Notes: generated from the letters alone by a model not told the origin. DNA of 64,000 nt from Stenopsyche tienmushanensis (GCA_008973525.1 WACJ01000060.1:868001-932000), one strand, 5' to 3'; numbered from the stretch's first letter, positions 25,491 through 39,876 are shown. Translations and numbers: made by a program.

Positions 25491-28400
25491 AAAGTTATGT
25501 ACGGTATTATGGTGTGGCAGCTAATGGGTTTACCTTCATTTTCAACATGCGACAGATGACTCACAAACAGTAGCTGAATTGCATGCAGCAGCTGGTCCTC
25601 ATTAAAACATTTCAAAGCTGTTATTTGTGAAGGACTTTCATAATAATTTTCAGTGAAACAGTCTTAAAAAGACAACTTAATTCGAGTACTTTCATCCGGA
25701 CAAAATAATACGTATTAATATATAATTTGACAGTTGCTGGAGAGTATTAGCTATGACGAGTTCGATAATGAAAATTAAAATGGAATGGGGTTCCTGATCA
25801 TAATTACATCGGATTATTTTATACAATGAAGAACAACTTCGAATTGAATGGTGAAACACTCAAAAAAATCAACTTAATCGATTTTTATTCATCAACATCA
25901 AACATCGATATCATCATGCTAAATGAACTATAAAGTAAAGCTCTACAATAGCACATGGTTCTCACAAAATTCATGGAAAATTTACTTAGTAATCATGAAA
26001 TTAAATATTTATTAAATTAATAGACTAAAAAAATATGATGTAAAATGTTAAACGTATCAGAAAATATCGTCGTTTTTCTATGTCCATTTCAGAACAAATA
26101 TTCCTAAGCCTAGCAGTTAATATTGAAGAGCTTTGACCACCGAATATTATTTCTGAATGTTAATTTCACAACACTATATAATGAACGAATCGAAGACTAC
26201 ATAAGCGAGCTACTTGAATGAAAAGATTTACATTTTGAAAAATATGCGCTATTAATTCAATGGTGTGACTGAGCATACTACATATGTTACTATTAACCGG
26301 ACTTTCTAATGCTTTTGCTAAATATTTTATCAATAATCGCTTTTGTGTCTAATTTTTAAGAGTCTTCGAATTTATAACTATTATAAACTAGATGGCGACG
26401 TAAGATAATCACTCAACCTATGAATATAAGCACTATACAGGAGCATTGAAACTAATAATTTATTAATACTACTAATGGTTAAGTAAACACTTAGCAAAGT
26501 ATTGATGTCTTCGCACAGTAATCATTAGTATTTTTTTTTAAACTATTTCTGGGCACTCCTTACACTGATAGTATGTTCATCATGTACACTATTAATTTTT
26601 ATCGCTGAAGATCTGGCAGATTCGCCACACGATAATAAAAATATATATAACAAAGAACGTTTGTATTGATTATCGAAATTAATTGCACTTAAAGCGCACG
26701 AACTTTTGGACTGACCTGATAATTATACAGATCGGCTGTGAACCGTTATTGGCGCTATGACACATACGTTGTGTCATCGACCATTTTCGGAAAGAGATTA
26801 TCCAAATTTATTTTTTATATATAAAAACAGCCATTAATCATCGATTAAAATATTTATATTTTGTAATTTAAATTTAAAAAATTGGTAAAAGCTCATTTGT
26901 CAAAGACCGAAGGTTCATGGGAGATTTTTGGTAATTCCGGGCTATAAAAACGCTCCGCTGATACGAGCCTAATCTCCAAGTTATCATACACTAATAGGGC
27001 ACTTTTAAGCTATTAAACTCAAAAGATGTGCTCCGTATTATTGAAAATATTTATAGTTTTTTTATCATTTACATAAGCAAGTCGTAAAATTACGACGCAG
27101 GCCCAGAATCGTAAAATTGGGAAAAAAGCTCATTATTTATATAAAATAAATATGTATTTTTATTGGGCGGATTATTCGATCATTTTATTATGTTTAGATA
27201 CACATCTCGCAATAAATCAACATGGTTTATTGATCTTTAAAAACACATTGTGAAAGTATTATTTATGCAGGCATGCGGGTGTTAAATGCATACGTCCGGA
27301 CGGACTAATTTTTTGAGAGATTTAAGTGAATTATGGTCCAGAAATTAAGAGCCAATAATTTTAACGGTATTCCAATGCTCGCGTATGGATTTTCTAATCC
27401 GACGCGGAGCAAAAAATTCGATAGCGAAATTTTTGATTTATTACGAGCCGTAATATCAAACTCATTAGAGACGCCGTGAAAAATGAAAGTAGCAGTGCGT
27501 TAATTTCGTTTTATAACTGCTGGAACGAGACCCGCACTAAAAAAATCAATTTATTGTTTCTCGGAATGCTGCCGAGGAAAGTACGCAATTGTAAATTTTC
27601 GAAGGAGGCATCTTTCGTCCTTTAAAATGGGCGATATTACATTCTTTGGTAATTTATGCGACCTTTATAGTCTGCAAAATGTCAAGTATATTAAAGTGAA
27701 ATGAAACGACATGGAAGACTCGCAGAGACGCAAATGGAAGAATTTGAGCAAAAAAAAAAGAAAATAAGAAGAACCAAACCGGTGATCATAATTATGTCAC
27801 TGTAACTGAAGCGAAAAATTTACGATGATATTATTTTGTCACCTGTTTCTTTTATATTATCACATTATGAACGACCCGAACATAAAAATTTTGATTCAAT
27901 TTCCTAATAGGACATTACGCATAAACATTTAAAACCACCGAGAAAACATGTCAATGTCGTAAAAAAGAATCATGCGTTAAAATACACAATAATAAAATAT
28001 CCTTCCAAACAAAATTTATACAACTCTAAAAACGTCCGATTTTATTACTGTATAAGCTTTTTTATTTTTTAAAATCACATAAATATCAAGGGAAGCAACT
28101 AGCAGTAAACGATAGATTTTATCGCGCATCATAATTTCCTCAAATTGAACATTGCGAGAGTCCTGCCGGTGTGGGAGGATATGAATATTGATGACCATTT
28201 TATTTACGCTGAAAGTGTCTCATTTAAAAGGACGGAGACCAAAAAAATAAGACAAACGGGGGAAGATGGTGCAAAATAAGCTTCCACGTTAAAATTAAGG
28301 AAGCTTTCGTTTAAGAGCTATTCCGAGATAAAATGTCCCTGTCACGTAGTTGGAGTAATTGAATGAATAACTCTAGCTACCCATGAATATTCAAGTAATT

Positions 28401-30511
28401 ATTTTTGGCCTAGAATCACGCTCGGAAAACCCTTTTAAGTTCAAGCAATATTTATTAGAGCAATAAAATATTAATACGTGTATTTCAATTCATATTTTAT
28501 GACCACAGCATCTCAGGCTTTTTTATATACACAGTTGTTCTTCGATTGCACTTTAGATAATTTTCTTGTAATTCGAAACAAAAATTAAAGATGAAATTTA
28601 TGAATACGAACAATATTCTTAAGAAACTGCGAAAAAACGACCACAACTGAAGATAAAAAGGCTTATTAAGTGATGTATTACCATAATCATAAAGCAGGGG
28701 TATAATTATGATAATTTGTACTTAAGGGTGGCAAAAAATACTATTTCTATAGATATATCAAAAAAAAAATTCTGATTAAAACATAATATTTTGCAAATAT
28801 ATTTTTTAATTGAAAAGATATTACTTTGCTTTAAGTATAAAATGATAATTTTAGAGATGATTTAAAGTTGATGGAAAATGAATAAACACACGCAAGTGGG
28901 CATTGATTTTACGTATTTTTCCCGTTTATTACGTACAAAATGCTGCTAACGAAGTGAACGCTATAGGAGGGTTGGCTGTATATTTACAGCCGATGATAAA
29001 AAGTAAAATCCCGGCGATGGAACTATTCGGCTCGACTTGATTCGCGCTTATCTGCCAATTTTCCTATAAAAATCATATTGGAAATCAATCACGAGAAAAT
29101 TTCAAATTGAAAAGTAGCTCCCAAGGCAAATAAGGTTGGGCACCCTTGATGTAAGATATGACAATAAAATATTTTTGATTTAATAAATTCACCTCAATAA
29201 ATAAATGCAATGAAAATACTATAATATAGCGACCATAAAAATATATCATAATCACGATTGCAGTAACATGATTCAGCTTTCACTTGCTGAAACTATGTAT
29301 TAGAAAGGTGCAGGAGAATCAGATCTATTGCAATGCAATTTTGCAGACTCTTCAACTCAATTAAAAACGAATTAGACCATCTTTATCGCATCTCCCCTCG
29401 GCGGTCAAAATTGGGCGACTAAAATATGCATCCGAATCATATATGCGCCTCATTTAAGGGCGATAAGACGTCTCGTGGTTAAGGTTTAATGCATTAAAAT
29501 GCACGCAATCCCGCCAATATGACGCGAATGAAGCCGAAAAAGAAGGAAGGAAACCACTGACCATAGCATTGGTAAGACTTAACGAATCGACATTCCTCCG
29601 TATGTATTTTATTGGCACGACACCAATGTTATATGCATTTCAACTTTTGGCAACAACCTGCGCCAGTTAGTGGCAATACCAAAGCTGTGACCATTTAAGA
29701 GAACGGTGGCCCCATACAATATATTTACGGGCGATTTTCAGCAAAGCAATCCAAAAGGTTCCCAGGACGGACATAAATACAAGCACGTATATCTTTTTGA
29801 AAGAGCATTTTGGGTTGGCGGACTGCCGTAGAAAGGCTTTAAATTAATCGCCACAACATAAAATGATAATACGTAATTCGAAATAACTTTCTAAATGATT
29901 CGGTATGCCCATAGTTACAGCAATGAGCGCCTTTGAAGATTTATATTAAGGAAATATGAGCACGAAGTCATGAGCGAAGAACCGCTAAAAGAAGATAGTA
30001 AACAATGCGAAAAACAATATATTTCATTCACTTTCACAAAACCGATTAAGGGTTCAACACCGAAGGCCTGCAACGGCGCAAAGATCAATAGTTTTACTTC
30101 CAATAGATATCAAACTGTATTTAATATTTTTTTTAAATATTATAAATTGAATATACAACGATATAACATTAATTATTATGACTTGCATCAAAAATTTGTT
30201 CATGAAGTCTTAAAATATAATACACAGGAGCATGGAATTAAATTTATCACAAGTAAACAAGTAAGGCAAGAAGACAGCATAGCTGTTAAACGTAGTATAA
30301 TATGAAGTTTTCAGAAGCTATTATCGTAATTTTAGATAGCGAAACAAAGCTGAAAACTAAAATGAAGACATTATGAATATATTTAAATTATATAATGAAA
30401 ATGCATAATGAGCGCTTCATAGCTTATTGAATAATTATGCTTAACAACAAAATATGAGAGAATAAAATTAAGAGAACTGCATTTATAAATATGGGAGATG
30501 TGGAGTTTTAA
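25491..30511. other. AT-rich DNA with two candidate regulatory blocks
   Basis: 25491-27200 is AT-rich and empty apart from short AT-driven frames. About 27240-27680 (TAATCCGACGCGGAGC, TTACGAGCCGTAATATC) and 29400-29800 (GGGCGATAAGACGTCTC, AATCCCGCCAATATGACG) are more balanced and CpG-bearing, with few long frames, as expected of noncoding regulatory DNA. A 111-codon forward frame at 29970-30305 is lysine- and asparagine-rich and unrecognised. A short hairpin, GTCGTAA-AA-TTACGAC, is at about 27084-27099. Confidence 0.3.
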
Positions 30512-30605
30512 TATTTTCGATCGATTTTCTCGATCCAGGTTGAACATAATTCATTGAATCTGAAAAAATAAATACTGAGACGATTGATAATCAGCCAGAA
30601 CCATG
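30512..30605 (+). repeat. Dispersed repeat A, copy 2
   Basis: It aligns with 17983-18075 over TTCGATCGATT(T)TCTCGATCCAGG and GAATCTGAAAAAAT, then more loosely over a GACGAT word. The same-strand alignment probably extends left (GGGAGATG-rich stretch at 30493) and right to about 30630, where GAATTTGCAATAG matches 39821-39832 in copy 3. Confidence 0.5.
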
Positions 30606-33600
30606 TTTTAGTAACTGAATTTGCAATAGATTCGATGACGTATATGACACATTGAATCAAAATGAGCATTGGCATGTACATAAGAATTGTTTAGGTCAAA
30701 AATTCGATTTCCGATATGTTATTTCCAACGTGATTTATGACACACTTATCCAGAAAGCTGTAAGATGTTTGGTTCATCACACTGTCGGAACAAACGGTGG
30801 CATTATTTTGTCCTGTCAGCATTTAGATTTATATCTTTTGATTTGCCACCACTTTATGTGACGGGGTCAGAGATGAAATTCTTCTCCTTATTGATATTTG
30901 ACGAAGAAAAGGTTGTTTAGGTCCTATGCAAATGATGAAATACGGTCTGTAAGAAGTTCCTTGCACTTCTCTGACCAGCAATAGATCTTCGCGCGAGGCA
31001 AGTCAGCGCACGGCCAAGTCGTGAACTCCCAACAGGAGAATAGGCAAAAATAAAATATCGACGATCTTTCGGTTGTACTCAAACTCCGTACATCATTTTA
31101 CGATTATTTGTTCTCTCCCTTGCTAGAAACAAATGGATATTGTTCGCCAACAACTACCGCGTATGACTACACCCAGAACGATTTATATTTGAATCCCGTA
31201 TTCGAGAAATAACACATTGGATACGGTCACACGGCTTTACAACCGCCATGTGTCTGATTGTAGAAGAGTCAAATTTACGATCCGTCACCGTGACTCAATA
31301 ATCGCCCGCTTTAGAGCTCTAATTTACAATGCAATCAAAGATTTAAATCAATAAAGATCTGGGAGATTAGGCAGTAAATAAAGTTCGACCAGTTTTTCTA
31401 ACCAAATTCTTTGCATCATATAAAAAACATGTCTAAATGCTTGCATATTGACGAATTCAAGCAACATTCACGAATACAAGACAGTTGGGGTGAAAATCTA
31501 TCTTTTGTTGTATCTCAAGTAAGTCCTATGTATTCAAATATTTTGACAGAAATGATGTTAATAGAAATAAAAGTAGTTAAAGCCTGAAAATTGTTTTTTA
31601 AGCTTATCAAGAAATTTTCATTCTCGTAAGCTAATGGACAGCTTGAAATCATTTTTTTAAAGTTAATAAACAAAATATGAAATGTTTAAACAGATGATAT
31701 AAAAGTATAACACTTTAATACTTTCAACGAAATTGTGGAATACAAATAAATAATTTCTTGAGAACAATTTTGACAAGAAAAAGAGAAAAATTTTGACGAA
31801 ATTGATCGACGCATTTTAAAATGAATATTCAAATCCTGATTAAAAATACATAACTCAAATTCAAACACATATTTGAAATTGACGGAATAATTTGAATGAA
31901 TTTCGAAACTGTCTCGTGCTAAAATTTTTGGCATTAATACTTTATATACTTAAGATTAAACCAATCACTTTTTTAAAATATAATTCGAGTGGAAAATGTA
32001 TTTTCTAAATTTATTTTAAACATACACAGATATGGAACATCAATTGTATCTTTTCGTATATAACCCTTTATTGGTCAATTCAAAACGAACCTTCAATGCA
32101 TTATATATTGGCAATCCTCTTTTGTGTATGTTACGTATAATACGATCTTATAACTAAATAAATTCACGAAATATATAATACAAATAAAAATATAGAAATT
32201 ATTGCAATAACTGTCAAGCATAACCACACGCTTTTATTTGCTGTACATTATTGGTACCAAAACCATCATAAAATAAATTCAATATATAATTGTTAACAGT
32301 CATTGAATGATGCATTTATGTCAAAAAATATTGCCAAATCAAGCTGGTATCGATTAAAATTAGTCGCTTTCGTATCACATAATTTTGTTTAAAATTATTG
32401 GAATCTAAAGAATTTATAAGCATAATTTATAAGTCACTAATATCAAGTATTATTAGAAATTATAATGGTTCATTCTTAGATGTAATTAGCACTGAAACAT
32501 TCTCTTCTTGTATAAGACGATATTCACGATCTAACAATTTGTCAATCGATGTTTAATTTTAAAAAATCCATTGATAATTTAGAAAAGCGAGTAGTTGCGA
32601 GAGAGTGAGGATGTGTTCAGGTCATAAAGGATACATAAAGAGGGAATAAAAACGAATATATTGACTTAAGTTATTTTTTATATACAATCAAGTACATTAT
32701 GTTTTTAAACTAATAAGACAACTATATAAATACAGAGAAAAATATATGTGTATGACGTTGCTATTTTTTTTAATATAAAACTAAAATGCATTATATTTTC
32801 AACTGTACTATTTGCTTATTTTATTCGTTGTGAGCATTTTGACAAGGAAAACGTGAGACAGTTTAATTGTTGTTTGGCTAGCTCTGTTGGGAAAATTTTG
32901 CTTTGGCGTACACGTTTTCATTGTTTTTCCTAAGTGTCTCATACCAGGTTCATCCCTCGTCTGACTTTCCACCCTATTCCCACAACCTTTAGGGAATTAC
33001 TTCTGCTTTTACGCTTTTCCGCCATCTCTAACCACGAACGTTCTGACGAGTTACATCGTTGTTCTATTCTCGGAAAGCTATGGCACTCCAAAGTGGAAAT
33101 TTAAATTAAATACAATAAAAGCTCGGAGACTGTGACTTCTCAGAACGCGCCCCATAACACAAAGCAAATGTTATATATATATTACAATATATGATAAAAG
33201 CTTCCAGCACTAATTTTGAACGATCGTCTATGGAATATTTACTATTACCACCTGTCTTTTATTTGTTCAGAACTGTTCAAAACTGTTGAATATTTACTAT
33301 TGCTTTTATTGAGGCGCTACAAAACCTATGTAAATACGCCCTGCACCTTTTTACATTCTTCTTATCCAAAGCAAATATTAATACAGTAAGTGATAATAAG
33401 CGAGGTGAGAATATTATTCATTTTTATTTGCTTAAAAGACATGAGAAAAATATTTGCAACCTCCTGTAAATATAAGGAACCATAATATTATTTACGAATG
33501 TTTCTTACAGACATTTTCTAAAGATTAGATATAACATATCTTAGTCATACAGCACGAATCGATTACAATCTTAAATACAAAAATCAACATACAATATAAA

Positions 33601-33849
33601 TTAATATGTATTCATACAATTTGCGATTTCCTTAAATTTTTAATAGATATTTCTTCAAGATCCTGTTTATCATATGCTATTCTATAACAGTTATTGTCTT
33701 TATTTCATCTTTTCACCTACCCAAAAGATCATTGTAATAGTAATTATATACCTTTTCATTATTACCTATAAAAACTATATTATATGAATATTTATCAGTT
33801 TCGGACATACTATTTTCATGCCGTAATATTAAAATATCGTTCAAGCAAA
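30606..33849. other. Intergenic DNA; balanced patch at 30.96-31.33 kb
   Basis: About 30960-31330 is more balanced and CpG-bearing (CGCGAGGCAAGTCAGCGCAC, CACACGGCTTTACAACCGCC) with no long frame; it may be regulatory. 31340-33850 is AT-rich with no supported feature. Confidence 0.35.
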
Positions 33850-34503
33850 GCAATGATTTTAAACGCGGTCATACAAACACCAATGATGCTGAACGCTTTG
33901 GTCGCCTAAATTCGGTACTTGTTCTAAAAAACATAAAAAAGTCTACAAAATAGTTTTGGCCGATCGTAAATTTAAATTACGTGAGATATTTGATATTTTA
34001 AAGATATCAGAAGGCAGTGTATTCACCACTTTGCATCAATATTTGTCCATTTGTTCAATGTGGGTAACGCAAATGTCAGCTGATAAAGTTTCGTATATTG
34101 GGATTCGCATGGTATTTTATTCATCGATTATCCTGAGAAAAAAAGGACCATCAATAGCGAATATTATATGGCGTTATTGGTGCATTTGATAGAAAAAATT
34201 GCAAAAAATGACCCCAAATGGAGAAGAAAAGCGTGCTCTTTTACCAAGACAATGGACCGTGTCACAAGTCATTCGCAACAATGGCAAAATCATCCACCGT
34301 TTTCTCCAAATCAGGATTCCAGCAACCACTACCTATTTGCAGACGTAAAAAGAATGCTCAAAGGAAAGGGATTTGACTCCAATAAGGAAGTGATTAAGTG
34401 CCAAAACTGAAGCCTATTTTGAGATGAAAGATAAATAGTTCTACAAAAAGTCATCGAAATGTCGGAGAAGCGTTGGAATAAATGTATCACTCTTGAAGGA
34501 GAG
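33850..34503 (+). pseudogene. mariner transposase pseudogene with internal deletion
   Basis: Three successive forward frames give a colinear mariner transposase. First, about 33852-33950, NDFKRGHTNTNDAERFGR and NIKK. Then, after a frame change, KIVLADRKFKLREI and ISEGSVFTTLH, ending near MSADK at about 34085. Then, after another change, FFIDYPEKKRTINSEYYMAL, FYQDNGPCHKS, SPNQDSSNHYLFADVKRML and EKRWNKCITLEGE, ending at about 34503. mariner transposases are about 345 residues with a D,D34D triad. The segment with the first catalytic Asp (GDETW motif) is missing between 34085 and 34105, so about 100 residues are deleted. The second Asp remains in QDN, but the third reads Asn in SSNHY where PSDY is expected. 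The extreme N-terminus and terminal inverted repeats were not found. It is an inactive relic, younger than the one at 17.5 kb because far more of it is readable. Confidence 0.85.
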
Positions 34504-37500
34504 GTATCAATATAGATAAGCCTAGATCGATAATAGAGATAAGTCTGATCGCTCTGAAGCAGAATCGCCTAAATCGCCATAAATTTATTTGTGTATAAAA
34601 CTTATTCGAAATGATATCCTAAGCCTATTTCCTTCAATTGTTCATGCCTTCTGTCTACCTGATTATCCCACCGTAGACTTCCCATGTCTTATAACGAATC
34701 TGCTACCATTCGAAGGCAGATTCAGCGGACTCAGTTGCTGTCAATTGATGCTTCCCTGTACATGTCCATGACTTCCCAATTACACCTAATGGCTTTGCAA
34801 TATTTTAATTATTATTTTTATATATATTTTTTGACATTTTTATAATACAATATCATCACTTTTCATATACTGCAATGCAGAGCATTCAATCGATATTCAA
34901 TTGAGCTCTGGCCTGTAATAATATTATCCCTAAAACTATTCTTAAGTCAATTATTCAATATTCGATCTCAAACTCATGCATTATATTCACCAACCAAGTT
35001 GCAATTTCTGAAATGATCATAATATCGTCTTCAAAGTTAAATTACTAAGATGGTTATGCTGTATAAGTTTGATTATCTAAAATTTAAATTTGCCTTAGCA
35101 TAAATATAATGTATGTGGAATAAAAATCCATGAATTGATTAAAAATAGAGAATAATTGTATGATTGGTCGGCAATGATGTAAAATTTTGTACTTCATAAA
35201 TAATGGCTATCATTCTCACCACACTTTGTCACTTCATATCCTTCGATATTACCAACGAAACGTGTTCGCTGAACGTTACAAGCGTTGCCTCGCAGCACTA
35301 GGACGATCATTCTTATGTATGGAACGATCGTGTCTCGTCTTTACGCCCTTATCAATTCTGTCGTGAGACAAAATATTTTTAGGCGCTCGCAGCAATATTC
35401 TACATTATTAAGTGGATACAATCGAAGAGATGCATCGATGCACGGGTCGAATGCAACATTCCATCCCTCCCGCGGGGAGGTTCTGTCGCACGCCACATAG
35501 TTCGAGCCAGTTACTAAAGACTACAGGTTACATGGAGCGTGCAGGAAAGATGACCGAGCAAGACCAAGGATCGTCTTTTGCTTATTTCAACACTAGTCTA
35601 GGTGCAAGACCACTGCAGTGCGTTCGGACCGGCGGTCCGTCAAAACACCTCAACGCCAACATCCAGCAGTGTTAATGTATAAGCGTGTGAAGAATAGCTC
35701 CGGCTGGCCAGATTCCAAAAAGGAGAATTCATCCATGTAAAATATGCACCATAATATTGGATATATGGAACAAGTTATGAAGACATAAAATATAAATTTA
35801 TTCAATATATGCAACGTGGATGTGGACGGAGGGCGTTAGAGCAGAGCAGGGGATACCTAAGATTTCATGCGATACACGAATAAAACCTATCCTGTATAAT
35901 CTGATTATTTTATTTATTATGAAACATCCATCAGCGGATATGGCCATTCGCAAAGAAGAGTCGTGCAGGTATCTCTCAATTATCCGGTCTAATGGAGCGA
36001 AGAGGCGCGAATAAGTGCACACCATTATTTAACAACAATTGTCACTAATGCGACAATAAATAAACGAACCCATAACATGAAGATGAAATATCCCCATTAA
36101 CCAACCATTTTTCATAGTAAGAAATGTGCGCGCGCAATAGAATATGAATTGTATTGCATTGGGTACTTGAATGGGCACACATTCATACTCGCTATAAAAT
36201 CCAATCTAACCTATCATAAGCATAATATGTATTTGTATATTACACAAATTGGTAAGATTTTTTGTATTTCATATTTAAAAAAATGATTATTTAAATGAAA
36301 TAGGATCTATACGATCAATCATCTGATAACGGATATAGTAGAGTAAGAAGATAACAAGAACATCTAAGTGGGTTAGAATCTATAATATGCGTTTTTGGAC
36401 TCATATTATGAATATGTATTCTATTACAACTAATATTTTTTTAAAGACGATCGATAAGGTTTGTTAGTATCACATATGAGTAAATAATTTATAACTATAA
36501 TTAAAATATCATTCTAAAATAATCGCATTTGAAAGCCAATAGCAAAACACCACATAAGAATCATCTATCCTTTAAAAACAGGATTTAATGAAATCACCTA
36601 AGATTTAAAAATGCTTTGGTTTTATTTAAATTAAAAAATACATTAAATCATCGTCTGGATCAGTGTATTAAGAAAACGACACAAATCTTCAAAGAAGTAG
36701 ATCATTCAATTAAAAAGTATGGAATGAAAATATATCTGCTTTAAGAATATGAAAATAACACCAAAATAAAACCAAAACAATGAACAAAGAAAATAATTAA
36801 TTGAGTGAATTTCATGCTACATTTCAAATTTTAAGCTACGATATCGACAGTTTAAATTGCAATATAATGCAACATTTTATGCCGCAAAGCACTGCAATTT
36901 CTCGATTGCTCCCATAAATAATTTCCATAGCGGTCTCTTGTTATAATGCATTTGCTATGTTAAACCCGCTGATATAGTCGTGATCTTATAACTTCCATTT
37001 TGTTGCATCATGCATAAAAAGCATCAAAACACATCTTATTTAACCATCAACATACATTAACCGGTTAAATTAAATTACACACGGAACATACGCGATCAAA
37101 GCGAACTTATTCTAATATCATCATTGATAATCGATTTTTAAAAAAAATGTATAAATTTTACGGACTCATGCATATATATTTGCATTATGAATCGGAATCG
37201 TATAGAGCTTGAATGATGACATCAAATTCCATGTTGACAAATCCTTTGATTAATTCAATTACTTATCGGCTTCTTATTGCTGTCTAAGAAGCTAACAACT
37301 TACATATAAGGTCATATCTGAGATGCTAAGCATAATGTCTAGGAAATTGGCTATAAATCTTGTTATAAATCTATTAGAGCAAATGCTTCATGCATTAACT
37401 CTTTGAAGGTTGATGGCATTAATTTCATACCCCTTTTTAATGCATATTTAAGCAAGGTGGTATAAATAATATCCCACCTAAAAAATATATAAATACTGAT

Positions 37501-39679
37501 TTGTTGTTTATGTCGATATATTATTGTTGTTTTGCAATCGCAAGGGTGAGTTTAATTTCGCATTATATTTTACGATTTGATGTTTTTAAAAAAGCTAACG
37601 AAATCAAATTCAAACCAATTATTTTACCCAAAACGAACTACTTATAGAAAATGTGTCCTCTGTCGTATAAAAAAAGTTTCGCACTTCACAGTCTTGTTCT
37701 ATATACAAAGTGCCTCTATATCTTAGAAAAAAATGTGTTTTAACCAAATTATAAGCGCATATAGCATAGAGGGACTATTTATCTCCCACCTAGTGCTTAA
37801 ATACAATAAAGTAAAATTCAAAACTCACACAATAACATGGATCTCGAAAGCTCGTTATAATTCCTCACCTGAAAAAAAATACAAAGATATTAAAACCATG
37901 TTCAAATAAATTATTCTCAACATAAATAACCCCGAGTTTGCATTTCAATGGGAAGCTTCTTATAAATACACCTTTTACATATATACAGATTTTAGCAATT
38001 AACAATATTTTTCTTATTTATCCCCGCGCATAATTTATAGGCGCCTTTGCTTGAGTTCACCCCAACGACGATTTCGACTGCAAGTCCTTTTTGAGGACGT
38101 TTAAAAGGCACAAAAGGACCTGTATAGAAATGACAAGGGAACAAGGTTGATTTATCAATTCGGACGTAAAATATGTTTAAATTGCGATTTACAAACGGAG
38201 CAAGCCCCGCTAACAATATGGTCACCGCGAGGGGGGGTTCATATATTAAAGTTGAATAATGGAGATTACACACGGGAGGTTCACCTCAGGAGAGAAAATA
38301 TCTAATAAATCATATGAACTCTGTTAAGAGCTGTGATAATTTAAAGCGTTTAAGTGACCGACGATAAAGTTATACGAGCTTATTCTCAACGTAATTTGTC
38401 GCTTGAACAATATTTATATTGAACGAGATTGTTGCATTCTCGATTTACGCGGTGGATGCGTTCAGCGCGCAAATTAAAACAAACACATGCGCAATTTTAG
38501 CGTGATTTTGTATAAATAGAAACACATCCACTTGCAAAACGCATGAAGAATAAATTGTGAAGATAGAAGCAAAACAATGATCAATTCGGATGCCTCATCA
38601 CAGTGCTGAATGCAATATCCATGCAATCATTTTTATGGAATTGAGCATGTATAATGGAATATAGAAATGAAAGAATTCAAGTGATAATGTCAAATGAAAT
38701 CGACATCGCCGCGAACATCGTCTACCTCTGAACCCATCAACTTCGACTAATATATGTCCATTTAGCGGGAGGAAATTGCACCCCGGCCAAGGGGGGTAAT
38801 AATATAGAAAATGTTATGATGTCGTTCCGCGCCCAAGAGCTTGTTATTTACAATCTTCATTCCGGCGTCGGCCGAAGAAGCATCACACTTCTGCCTTGTT
38901 AAATGAAGAAAGCATACAAACTACGAGGGCGATCCAACTCGAATTAACATATGAAAGGAAATTACACAAACGACTCTTTCATATATATCGTGACTCAACG
39001 ACCAAAGGCTTCGCTGGAAAATTGAAGAGCTCAACTATTATAGTATGTGGCGTCATTGCTAAACTTCTTAAATACACGGAAGAGAACATTTCAAATTGTT
39101 ACATTCACGATAGAATCACGATCCATTCCGAATTAATTTTTGCAGAGATACAAAGAATACATCTCCCATAGCAAATAATGTATTGGTAGTGCCAAATCTT
39201 AAATTTTATAAAATAATCAGAATTTAGACTATTCAGGTGTTTTGAATGTGTGCATTTAATATATTTTCATTGTTACTTCTTCAACTAGGTATTACTATGC
39301 ATTCCTGTTAATTAAATCAGACGTAAAGTAAATCTTTGCCCAAATTAAGCAGCTGACTCGATTAACTCTCTTAGTGCCGGACAACGATATATCATCATTA
39401 GCAACACTTACAAAAGGTCCAAGCGACGATATTTCGTTGCGCGTGTGATGGATTCTTACGTCGCAATTCACATATTCAGAGAACTTTGTTTGAAAATGCA
39501 CAATTACAAATGTAAGCCAAAATCTGAGACAAGAGTTAGTTTGATATTAATTTTCCAAGGCAGACAAAAAAAAAAGGATTTGGATAGTCAGAATACAATG
39601 TCAAGATACGAACATATTAAAACATACTAGTAGTAATATTTTTTTATAAATATAAGAATAGTTAATAATAATATAAATA
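34504..39679. other. Intergenic DNA with two balanced blocks
   Basis: About 35270-35720 is a CpG-bearing block with overlapping forward frames of 71 and 87 codons (35285-35500, 35412-35675) that share no family I recognise, plus a CGGACCG-G-CGGTCCG inverted repeat at 35626-35640. About 38000-38530 and 38700-38920 are also more balanced (GCGGTGGATGCGTTCAGCGC, GGCGTCGGCCGAAG). These may be regulatory or hold unrecognised exons. The rest, notably 36100-38000, is AT-rich and empty. Confidence 0.3.
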
Positions 39680-39832
39680 ACGGGGAGGGGACGAGTATTG
39701 ATATAGTGGCTTAGATCCTAGGTTTTTCCATTCTATCCATTATAAAATTTCCTGGATTTAAAAATATAAAAGCTGAGGCGATTAATATAGTCATACAGGG
39801 ACGCCCATGAATGAGTGTTTGAATTTACAATA
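39680..39832 (+). repeat. Dispersed repeat A, probable copy 3
   Basis: In the same order as copy 2 this stretch shows a GGGGAGGGGA-type purine run, TAGATCCTAGGTTTTT against CGATCCAGGTTG, AAAAGCTGAGGCGATTAATA against AAATACTGAGACGATTGATA, and GAATTTACAATAA against GAATTTGCAATAG. Identity is clearly lower than between copies 1 and 2, so membership is probable, not certain. Confidence 0.4.
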
Positions 39833-39876
39833 ATAATTAAATTTATATACATTGTAAATTTCGCTACTCACTCATA
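39810..39876. repeat. Imperfect inverted repeat (hairpin)
   Basis: TGAGTG and GAATTTACAAT on the left (39812-39831) face ATTGTAAATTTC and CTCACTCA on the right (39851-39874), with a loop of about 20 bases. It overlaps the right edge of probable repeat A copy 3, so it may be part of that repeat. The arms have internal mismatched loops, and I see no known microRNA seed. Confidence 0.5.

Noticed and set aside
26944..26990. Core promoter: GGGCTATAAAAACGC as TATA box
   Set aside because: The TATA match is good, but no convincing initiator at +30 and no gene follows.
29970..30305. 111-codon forward frame as a gene
   Set aside because: Asn/Lys/Ile-rich, with an opposing 62-codon frame over its start; no family resemblance.
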